DNA of 64,000 nucleotides from assembly GCF_000379965.1 (NCBI RefSeq), contig NZ_KB904333.1, forward strand, positions 124,001-188,000. Reading direction: 5' to 3'. The position numbers and the translations under genes are program-made. A model generated the notes under the pieces. The model had not been told where the DNA came from. It was given only the letters and a program-made list of their open reading frames with translations, and did not search any database. Positions 51,648-59,260 of the stretch are shown here, one piece after another. The number at the start of each line of letters is the position of its first letter. The first letter of the stretch is position 1. Origin of the DNA: Hoylesella nanceiensis DSM 19126 = JCM 15639. GTDB lineage: Bacteria; Bacteroidota; Bacteroidia; Bacteroidales; Bacteroidaceae.

Positions 51648-54245
51648 TTATAGTTTACTGCTTGTTTTAACCAATTGCTCGCCCAATCCAATGGTATAAC
51701 CTTGAGATAAGAACACAATACGATTGAAGGTATCGGCAATAATGAATATGGGTAACTGCTCAGTGTTGTGCAATTTCATTTCTCTTACAATCTCTTGTTG
51801 AATCAATCCGTCCTTATCTATACCAAAAATAGTATTGTTTGGGAGATTAGGGAACTCGCCTTTTTGTGCTTGGAACTTCTTTGCTTCTGCCTCATTCTTA
51901 AAGAGTAAGACAAAAGGACGACCCCATTTATCGAGCTTTTCTTTCATCTTTTCAATATCATGTAGGGCGTGATTGGTTGGTTCTTGACCAATTCCTAATA
52001 CTCCTAACACATAATATCCTCTTCCTGTTTGGCTTAATATCGACACACTTTGACCGTCTTTATCGAATAAGTCCTCACTATTAAAGCTACCAATAACCTT
52101 CACTCCTTCGCTTTCTTGGCGTACTTCGAGCGGAAGTGTGGTTGTTTTTCCAGGCTCAATCTTGAAGAACGTGGTATGAGCAAGAACGCTACCATCAGCC
52201 ATACGCTGACCTGTTACAAGGATATAGGTACCCTCATCAAGGGTAGCACCATTTTTAAAGGTATTCGACCATGTTGATCCTCCGCCCATATCTACCTGTC
52301 CTTCGTCGAAATTCATCATCCAGGTCTGGCCATAAACAATTTTACTTATAGTGAAATGGCTATAATATTTAGGATCATCAAGGAATCCATCAGGAGTAAA
52401 AGTCAACACCAATTTACCTGTTTTTGCGGTATGTTGCTCCACTGTTTCAAAGTCAACATCCACCCAATTTCCATTTTGTCGATATTGAATTTTACCTGTA
52501 ACAGGATCCATTCGAGCCTCTATATCTAAGCTACGAGCTACATCTACGAAGAAAATATTACGACTTCTGCTGTCTGTAACCCTACTCTCCCACACACTTA
52601 TTGGGGTCTGTGGAATACGCATAGCACGAGTATCAGGATTCATTCGAATATTCTTTCTAATCCAATCTACCAACAAAGCAGGATTCTTTCTAAAACTTAC
52701 AGCCTCCTTTGCAAATGCCTTTTCAAAGAACTTTTTAAATGGTTTGAGTATCATTTCACTCTCAATACGTGGTGAAAGCTGATTACTCTTTGCATTCATG
52801 TGATCTTCTAAGATCTCCATAGGCATGTCACGGAGGTCTTTATCGCTCAATGTTTGGAGTAAATTAATTGCTCTTTCTTGCTTATCGGCATATTTTTCAA
52901 CAAACGCTTGAATTACTTTCCAATTGCCTCTTGCCTTTATTATATAAGGTATTGCAGCACTATATCGATAATTTTTCATCGACTCTTCGGTTGGAAAGGT
53001 TGCAATATAAGCGTGACGAATAGAGTCTTCGTATGCAAAACGACGATTATTTTCCTCTCTTTGAGCCTTTGTTACAGCTGGTAAAGAGGCAATTTGACGA
53101 GGTGGAACAATGTCAAGATTAGCCTCTTTAGGTACATTATTTTCGTTATAATCGAGTTTTATTGTGATGAATTTATCCTTTCCAAAAGATGCTTTAGCAT
53201 AACCAAACTGATTGTCTTTCGATGCCCATACAATCAAATCTCCCTTTCCTGCAGAAAGGAAAGTAGAGCCATCGGGTTCGGTGTACTTTGATACTGCAGT
53301 AAAGAACTCGGCATAATTATAAATTTTAAAATCCACTCTGGCATAATCAACGGGCTTTCCTGCCTTGTCGATAACCTTGAAATCGATTCGTGATGTACTG
53401 CCATAATTATCAATTAGATTGATTTCTGTGAAGTTATTAGTGCGCAACATCACTTCTTCAGGACCCTCATAATCTCCAAAAGCACGTGTATGCATCAACA
53501 TTGCACGTGATGCTGGCTCGTTAAACCAAGCGAGATTGAGAACTGGTTCGGGCTCACATGCGCCTAAAAAATACCACTTTCCGTCTGCCCAAGCCTCAAC
53601 CCATGCATGGTTATCGTCGGTATGTGCCCATCGAGGAGTATAGACTTGGCGAGCTGGAATGCCAATAGAACGAAGCGCAGCAACGGTAAATGTGCTTTCT
53701 TCTCCACAGCGTCCACGTCCTGTTTTTATTGATTGTAGAGGCGAAGAGGTGCGTGCATCCGAAGGCTCATAGGTAACTCTTTCGTGACACCAGTGGTTCA
53801 CTTCGAGTATAGCATCTTTCATAGAAAGACCTTTTACCCTTTCGCTTAGCTCACGATAGAATATTACACGAGAGCTATCAAGAGGCTCATTGTTCACACG
53901 CATGGGCAGAACAAAGTGCCTAAAGAGCAACTCTGGCACTGTTTTTCCCCACGACATGGTTTGCTTTGTGCGCAAAGCTGTTCGTATATTGTTAAGATGA
54001 TAAGACGTAGGATAATCTGTTGCGTCGGCTACTGGCATGTAAGCGTATAAGAAATGCAATGCTTCTTCCTCTTCAGGAGACACTTTTAGTCCCTTTGTGT
54101 TATAGAACTTCTTGCCAATAACGTTCATTTTAGTCTGAAAAGCCTTTTCTACTTTCTGTCTAAAGTTAGCATCTGTAATAAAATGTTGTGCATAAGTCAT
54201 GCAACTTACAGCCATAAAAAGCAGGCTCAGTAATATTTTCTTCAT
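51648..54245 (-). CDS. Transglutaminase-like protein with thioredoxin-like C-terminus
   Basis: The ~865-residue exported protein has its signal at MKKILLSLLFMAVSCMTYAQ, which could be cleaved by signal peptidase I or II. The transglutaminase core (~150-250) has the cysteine in GRCGEESTF (Cys180) and the histidine in DDNHAWVEAWADGKWYFLG. Beta-domains follow, then a second helical part with VRKNIRMNPDTRAMRIPQTP-like sequence, and a C-terminal region (~750-865) with LFKNEAEAKKF and LPIFIIADTFNRIVFLSQGY that looks thioredoxin/AhpC-like but lacks the CxxC pair. I use the ATG at 54245; the frame is open upstream without a signal. It probably acts as a peptidase on extracellular proteins or peptidoglycan peptides. 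Confidence 0.82.
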   Translation of the reverse strand: MKKILLSLLFMAVSCMTYAQHFITDANFRQKVEKAFQTKMNVIGKKFYNTKGLKVSPEEEEALHFLYAYMPVADATDYPTSYHLNNIRTALRTKQTMSWGKTVPELLFRHFVLPMRVNNEPLDSSRVIFYRELSERVKGLSMKDAILEVNHWCHERVTYEPSDARTSSPLQSIKTGRGRCGEESTFTVAALRSIGIPARQVYTPRWAHTDDNHAWVEAWADGKWYFLGACEPEPVLNLAWFNEPASRAMLMHTRAFGDYEGPEEVMLRTNNFTEINLIDNYGSTSRIDFKVIDKAGKPVDYARVDFKIYNYAEFFTAVSKYTEPDGSTFLSAGKGDLIVWASKDNQFGYAKASFGKDKFITIKLDYNENNVPKEANLDIVPPRQIASLPAVTKAQREENNRRFAYEDSIRHAYIATFPTEESMKNYRYSAAIPYIIKARGNWKVIQAFVEKYADKQERAINLLQTLSDKDLRDMPMEILEDHMNAKSNQLSPRIESEMILKPFKKFFEKAFAKEAVSFRKNPALLVDWIRKNIRMNPDTRAMRIPQTPISVWESRVTDSRSRNIFFVDVARSLDIEARMDPVTGKIQYRQNGNWVDVDFETVEQHTAKTGKLVLTFTPDGFLDDPKYYSHFTISKIVYGQTWMMNFDEGQVDMGGGSTWSNTFKNGATLDEGTYILVTGQRMADGSVLAHTTFFKIEPGKTTTLPLEVRQESEGVKVIGSFNSEDLFDKDGQSVSILSQTGRGYYVLGVLGIGQEPTNHALHDIEKMKEKLDKWGRPFVLLFKNEAEAKKFQAQKGEFPNLPNNTIFGIDKDGLIQQEIVREMKLHNTEQLPIFIIADTFNRIVFLSQGYTIGLGEQLVKTSSKL

Positions 54246-54869
54246 AGATTTGTTTTTAGTTAATCCGACTTTCAATAGTCTTATAATATGCTTTTGCAAT
54301 ATTCGTAAAAAAAAACAAGATACACAAATGTTTTCATATAAATTGCTATCATAAAACAAAAGTATTCGCCTTAGAATACAAACACTTCACCGCCAAGTGA
54401 CAAAGCGAGCATTTATTTAATGAAAAGGAGAATTATAAGATGACTTTTAAAGATGAAATAAGGAGATAATAATCATGAATTAAAAGCTATTTTCACCCCC
54501 TTCAGAACGAAGTTATTCTCCCCTTATCCTCCACTCTCAATCTCTTTATTCTTCGATAGAGTAGCACCTTCGTTATAAAAGCAGTGAGATTGGGGTGTAA
54601 AAGCAGTGCTATTACAACGTAAAAGGATTGAAAATGCAATGCAAATTCAATCCTTTTATTTCATCATAATATAATTATCACATTACAGATGCTTTTAAGT
54701 TGAAATAGAAAGGCGATGAAGAATACTTGAAACGAGAACCCTATTGCATTTTTGAATGATGCTGTTGATACCTCGAACAATGTTTTTATCTTCTCAATTC
54801 ACCCTTATTCCGTCCTTTTACAAAAGTTATTAGAAACTTTATGATAAGCATCTCTACCCTTATCCTCCT
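54246..54869. other. Gap with 22-bp array
   Basis: The gap between the GH20 end and the transglutaminase start holds the third 22-bp-period array; the rest is AT-rich without a recognisable gene. Confidence 0.5.
54577..54660. repeat. 22-bp-period repeat array 3
   Basis: AAAAG words at 54577, 54599 and 54621 are exactly 22 bp apart, in units like TAAAAGCAGTGCTATTACAA. The last unit pairs with an inverted word (AAAAGGATTGAA with TTCAATCCTTTT, 54621-54658) to make a hairpin downstream of the GH20 gene. Confidence 0.7.
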
Positions 54870-57038
54870 TTATTTAGCATTTACTGCAATGCCTCTACGC
54901 AACATATCGTCGGTTAATGGCTTCATACGGCGAAGGAAATCGGTGTAATTTCGACGCTCGGGCATACTCCAACCCGCTTCTGCAAGAGCCGCAGCACGTG
55001 GGAATGTTTGATAGAAAAGACGCTCAGTAGAGTTAATACTCTCACCCCATAGCGTTCCACTAACGCCCAATAAGGTGTTACGAACAAAGTTATCGTCTTG
55101 TCCCCAAGCAGGATCTAGCTTGTAAGTCTGTTCCAATGAGGTCACAGGCATACCCCAATTCACTTCGGGCATGTCGCCTTTTTGCTCGGGATAGTCGAGA
55201 TAACAATGCTCACCAGGGCAAAGCATAATCTGAACATTATTGCGAACAGCAGCATCTATGGCTGTTTTTGTCAACCCATGTCGCCACGCATACACCACAC
55301 AACCAGGCTGAATGGTCTTAAATTCTTGCTCATACCAATACATTGGCTTCTTTCCTAACAACTTAAGTTGATGAATAATGCGGTCGAAAAGATATTGTTG
55401 TAGCTGCCAATTCTCTTTAAATCCCTCCTTTTTCTTCAACTCTGTGCATGCAGAACAATTGCTCCAAGCACCCAATGGGGGCTGACCTGCCTCGTCACCA
55501 CCTAGATGTACATAGGGAGCAGGGAAGATATCGGCCAATTCTTTCAACACATTATTAAAGAATTCGTACACAAATGGCTCTGCAGGACAAAGCAAATCGT
55601 TGCTAACTCCGCAAGTTAGGCGAATAGGAACAGGCTTTTTAGCACACGAAAGCTGTGGAAAACAATGTATTGCAGCCACTTCATGGCCTGGAAGTTCAAC
55701 CTCTGGGATCACCATTACATGGTATTTAGCAGCAAATTGCACCAATTCACGCATTTGTTCTTGCGTATAATAACCGCTAATGCGTGCTGGCATGTCATCC
55801 ATTCCAATGCGATCGGAAGCCTTTTCGATGAGTTCGGGATATTTTTTGATTTCAATTCGCCATGCTTGGTCGTCTACTAAGTGCAAATGAAGGGCGTTAT
55901 ACTTGTAGCGAGCCATTTCAACTACATAGCTTTTAAGGTCTTCAAAGGGAATAAAATGGCGCACTGGGTCTACCATTAGCTCACGAATTGCAGTGCGAGG
56001 CTGGTCTTTTATGTGCAAAGCAGGTATCTCTACCGAGCGAGCAGCAACGCCATTACCAATACAAAGCTGCTCGAGTGTCATCAAACCGCAGAACACTCCT
56101 GCTGCGGTTTTACCCTTAATCACCACTCCTTTATTTGAAATATCTAAGGTATAAGCCTCATCATTGGTGAGAGAAGCATCGAGTTGAAGGCGAACTACAG
56201 GTCCAACACCACGACGTCCTTTAGCAAATACAGTGCGTTCGCCAAGTATTCGTTCTGCTTGCATCTTCTCATTTGCCAATTCTTGAGGTGCTTCTACTCC
56301 CACAACCTTAGCCCATTGAAGTGGAATAAGGGCGTTTGTCTTAGCTTTCTTATCTGAGTTTTTATCTACTTTATCGGTAGAATAAACCTCAAGTGTGAGT
56401 GGTCGAGGTACAAGTATTTGTTCTGGACGACACACATTCGCCACTTCTTGTTTTCCAAAGAAATGTCTCCAGCCCTGAGCTTTGCGATATTCCTTGCGTG
56501 ATTGAGCAGGAACTATAAGCTGAACACGACTTAAATCGATTCCATCAAAAGCATTATCAGCGCAAACAGGTGGAACAGTTGCCGATAAACGTACAACACG
56601 TAGCCCACGGCAATTGGCAAAAGCAAAGGCTCCTAAGCGTGTTGAGCCATCGAACGAAAGCTCGGTTAGCTTGCTACAACCATTGAATGCAGCTGCACTT
56701 ACAACCCTTGTTGTGGCAGGAAAGCGCAATGTTCCTTCGATATTTTTGCACGCAAAGAATGCTTGAGTGCCCACTGAGTCGAGTTGTAGCGGTAAGATGA
56801 GCGACTGAAGTCGATAACGTGAGTGCATAGCATTGCGTGGAATGACCTTGCAATTGGTTGTAGAAAGGTCGAGAGCAGTATCGTTTACCTTTATATCTCG
56901 CAAGGTTCTAAAGTCTTGTGCATAGCCAGATGCACTAAAAAAAGATAGCGCACAAGCCACCAAAGCAGGCTTAGCAAAACCCTTAGAATAGGGTTTCAGT
57001 GGCAGTAAAGTCTGCAATAAATTCTTTAAAGAGGTCAT
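54870..57038 (-). CDS. GH20 beta-N-acetylhexosaminidase with N-terminal leucine-rich domain
   Basis: The 722-residue secreted enzyme has a late hydrophobic signal (ALVACALSFFSASGYAQ, ~28-44). Residues ~50-175 form BspA-type leucine-rich repeats (AFFACKNIEGTLRFPATT, AFNGCSKLTELSFDG, AFANCRGLRVVRLSA), an unusual partner for a glycosidase. Then the GH20b domain (~215-345) and the catalytic barrel with LHLVDDQAWRIEIKKYPEL and HLGGDEAG (Asp515-Glu516, the catalytic pair), plus WYEQEFK and WGMPVTSLEQTY. It removes beta-linked GlcNAc or GalNAc from host glycans; the leucine-rich part may bind host protein. It is monocistronic with a 140-base leader. Confidence 0.92.
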   Translation of the reverse strand: MTSLKNLLQTLLPLKPYSKGFAKPALVACALSFFSASGYAQDFRTLRDIKVNDTALDLSTTNCKVIPRNAMHSRYRLQSLILPLQLDSVGTQAFFACKNIEGTLRFPATTRVVSAAAFNGCSKLTELSFDGSTRLGAFAFANCRGLRVVRLSATVPPVCADNAFDGIDLSRVQLIVPAQSRKEYRKAQGWRHFFGKQEVANVCRPEQILVPRPLTLEVYSTDKVDKNSDKKAKTNALIPLQWAKVVGVEAPQELANEKMQAERILGERTVFAKGRRGVGPVVRLQLDASLTNDEAYTLDISNKGVVIKGKTAAGVFCGLMTLEQLCIGNGVAARSVEIPALHIKDQPRTAIRELMVDPVRHFIPFEDLKSYVVEMARYKYNALHLHLVDDQAWRIEIKKYPELIEKASDRIGMDDMPARISGYYTQEQMRELVQFAAKYHVMVIPEVELPGHEVAAIHCFPQLSCAKKPVPIRLTCGVSNDLLCPAEPFVYEFFNNVLKELADIFPAPYVHLGGDEAGQPPLGAWSNCSACTELKKKEGFKENWQLQQYLFDRIIHQLKLLGKKPMYWYEQEFKTIQPGCVVYAWRHGLTKTAIDAAVRNNVQIMLCPGEHCYLDYPEQKGDMPEVNWGMPVTSLEQTYKLDPAWGQDDNFVRNTLLGVSGTLWGESINSTERLFYQTFPRAAALAEAGWSMPERRNYTDFLRRMKPLTDDMLRRGIAVNAK

Positions 57039-57118
57039 TTCTATTGAAGTTATTTGAATTGTTTGGGTTGATTTTCGTAATAACAGAGAATTCTATCTAT
57101 TCTTGTTCTGCCATACTT

Positions 57119-57155
57119 ACAGGTGAGTTGCATTGCAAGCGCATCGAAACACCTG
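57119..57155 (-). promoter_or_regulatory. Hairpin in the GH20 leader
   Basis: CAGGTG and CACCTG at the ends of 57119-57155 can pair around a partly self-complementary loop (TTGCATTGCAA). It lies between the promoter and the start codon; it does not match a riboswitch that I know. Confidence 0.3.
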
Positions 57156-57177
57156 AGTAAAATGTATGCAGGAATGA

Positions 57178-57185
57178 CAAAGTTA
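57178..57185 (-). promoter_or_regulatory. Promoter -7 element of the GH20 gene
   Basis: TAACTTTG on the minus strand matches TAnnTTTG; it implies a leader of about 130 bases. Confidence 0.5.
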
Positions 57186-57377
57186 CAAATAAGAATCGAA
57201 TTGCCCACATCTTTTATCAACATTATTCTCGCCTATAAAGAACTTTAAGAAGTGACTATTGATAAACAAAAGAGAAGAAAGATTTTTCCATTTTTTAAGC
57301 ATCAACCCTCCAAGTATATTCCACTTACAATCCTTTCTCACACTATCTTCTTTTCCACTCTCGTGCTATATCAAAAT

Positions 57378-57475
57378 AAAAGCATTGAAATTGCCAACCA
57401 ATCTCAATGCTTTTAGGGTGTAATATCAATCCTTTTGCAACGCAAAGTCAATGCTTTTGCAACACAAGTGCTACT
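57378..57475. repeat. 22-bp-period repeat array 4
   Basis: One forward AAAAG word lies at 57378, then inverted CTTTT words at 57410, 57432 and 57454, exactly 22 bp apart. The forward and first inverted unit make a hairpin (AAAAGCATTGA with TCAATGCTTTT). Confidence 0.7.
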
Positions 57476-57671
57476 ATGCCGAAAAACAAAGGCAAAGCAC
57501 AAGAATAAAAAGAAAGTTCTTTTATCTTATCCATCACGATGCAACTCTTACACACAAGCGTCTATCTGCCCTCTTCATAGAATAAAAAAGAGAAGAAAGA
57601 ACAAGGTGTAAAAAACAAATAAGCATCGCTTTACGCTCCTTTATGAAAGGAGTAAAGAACGGATAAAAGTA

Positions 57672-58562
57672 CTAATTTTCTCCTTCTTGTGGTTTCTTTC
57701 GCTTCGAAGCACCTTTCTTCCAGAGATAAACTCCTAAGCCTAAGAACACCACTAAAATGGCAATCATCTGCAAACTATATTTCTCTGGCTCCACCCAAAA
57801 CTCACGAAAGAAGTTTATTCTGCCTAATATTTCAACCGGAGTCCAAAAGATTATCACCGTAGCAATAGCCATACGAATGTTACTTCCCCATGCTGCTAGT
57901 TTCAATTCTCGCTTAAACATGAACACAGAACCAATGAAACAAGATAGTCCAACGAGGAAAGTTACAGGGTGATGATCGCCTAAAAAACGCTTATCATAGC
58001 AGAACATCAAAAGCAAATAGAACGCCCAAAGCATCATATTGATTTCCATAAAGGTAACAATACTTGTGTGGCGGGTCATGGGTTGCGTAACAATTATCTT
58101 GCGTTTGTCTCTAAAACACACCTTTTGAATCCACGTTATGAAGTCACATCCATTCTTTGTACTAAACACATACATCACCATTGTCATCATCCACATACCA
58201 AATGAGGCAGGCATAATAAGGTATTCGGGTTTAGTTACGACGACATTGTTTTCTATTTCGGGTGGAACACCATAACGACGAGCATAATAGAGGAAAAGAA
58301 ACTCTACCCAACCTGTCCAAAAAAGCAATCCACCAAAGAGTCCCCAAAGCGTTTGTCGGGTGTCACCTTTAACAAAAACGCCAGCTATAACCATTATTAA
58401 GCCCACCAAACCGAGCATAAATCCAGCCACGTGCATGGTACCTTCGCTCATGTATTTCTCCATTATTTTCATTAAAGCGTGCCCCAATGGCATGGCAAAC
58501 AACACTAAAAAGAAAGACGCAAAGGTTCTTCCCCAATAATTTTTACTTTCTTTTGTATCCAT
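57672..58562 (-). CDS. Polytopic membrane protein of the haem operon
   Basis: The 296-residue inner-membrane protein has about eight hydrophobic helices (for example MHVAGFMLGLVGLIMVIAGV and LLFWTGWVEFLFLYYARRYG) and a charged cytoplasmic tail. I do not recognise a family with known activity. It starts 5 bases after the HmuY stop, so it belongs to the haem-acquisition operon and may help haem or iron handling at the inner membrane, although it has no permease motif. Confidence 0.65.
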   Translation of the reverse strand: MDTKESKNYWGRTFASFFLVLFAMPLGHALMKIMEKYMSEGTMHVAGFMLGLVGLIMVIAGVFVKGDTRQTLWGLFGGLLFWTGWVEFLFLYYARRYGVPPEIENNVVVTKPEYLIMPASFGMWMMTMVMYVFSTKNGCDFITWIQKVCFRDKRKIIVTQPMTRHTSIVTFMEINMMLWAFYLLLMFCYDKRFLGDHHPVTFLVGLSCFIGSVFMFKRELKLAAWGSNIRMAIATVIIFWTPVEILGRINFFREFWVEPEKYSLQMIAILVVFLGLGVYLWKKGASKRKKPQEGEN

Positions 58563-58567
58563 AATTG

Positions 58568-59260
58568 TTATTTTAATTCGTCACAATAATAACTTATCTG
58601 TCCGCCTGTATCGCCTATTTCGACATCGGCTTTATACCAACTTATAATCTGAATTTTAAAGTATTGCGTTCCATTTGCTGTGCGCACGACATAAGTATGC
58701 AATGAAGGTGCATACACAGGAGGCGGTCCAGTGAAGCTCATTGCATTGGCTAAGACTGGATTCGCATTGGTTTTGGTTGTAGCAGGACCTCTATTTGGAT
58801 CGAACCAAGGGTTTTGTTGAAAGTCTAGATGATTGGTAATTAAGTGTTTATTCCAATCATTTCGAGACATAGTGATGGTTACTGTGCTATCGTCTACTAT
58901 CCAATTGGGATTAGATGGCAATTGAGAAACAGTCTTCCATTTATCGTATTCGCCATAACCAAGGTCGATTGCTGCTCCCTTTCCTTTACCCGATGTACCG
59001 CTATTGGTGCGAATTCGATATCCACAAAAGGCGATATCCCAATCTAATCGGTCTTTTTGTGCCCCTTCAACAATATCTTCATTCACCCTATTTCGATTGA
59101 ACATCTCTCCCGTTCGCAAATTAATATACAGCCAATCGTTGGTTACGCCTGTTGAATAACCAGTGACTCGGGGTAGCACTTTGCCTGTAAATGGCTCTGC
59201 ATCATAGTCTGTACAAGAGCTTAAAAGCGCAAAAAGGAATATAAAGAGATTGGTTTTCAT
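58568..59260 (-). CDS. HmuY-like haem-binding lipoprotein
   Basis: The 230-residue surface lipoprotein has Cys16 in ALLSSCTDYD. HmuY-family features: TNDWLYINLRTGEMF, RLDWDIAFCGYRIRTNSGTS, GKGKGAAIDLG and the C-terminal YVVRTANGTQYFKIQIISWY. HmuY of Porphyromonas gingivalis takes haem from host proteins and hands it to the TonB receptor HmuR. The start codon overlaps the receptor stop by 4 bases (ATGA type), showing translational coupling. The order receptor-then-HmuY is the reverse of P. gingivalis. Confidence 0.85.
   Translation of the reverse strand: MKTNLFIFLFALLSSCTDYDAEPFTGKVLPRVTGYSTGVTNDWLYINLRTGEMFNRNRVNEDIVEGAQKDRLDWDIAFCGYRIRTNSGTSGKGKGAAIDLGYGEYDKWKTVSQLPSNPNWIVDDSTVTITMSRNDWNKHLITNHLDFQQNPWFDPNRGPATTKTNANPVLANAMSFTGPPPVYAPSLHTYVVRTANGTQYFKIQIISWYKADVEIGDTGGQISYYCDELK

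Larger units (their letters stand above)
57039..57671. other. Leader and gap with 22-bp array
   Basis: It contains the GH20 promoter and leader hairpin at the left and the fourth 22-bp-period array. A further imperfect hairpin (57633-57656) lies next to the end of the haem operon. No gene was seen. Confidence 0.5.

Noticed and set aside
54246-54359. N-terminal extension of the transglutaminase-like protein
   Set aside because: A normal signal peptide starts at the ATG at 54245; the extension would bury it.
38741-57475. 22-bp arrays as CRISPR
   Set aside because: Units are degenerate, there are no unique spacers between conserved repeats, the period is only 22 bp, and no cas gene is present.
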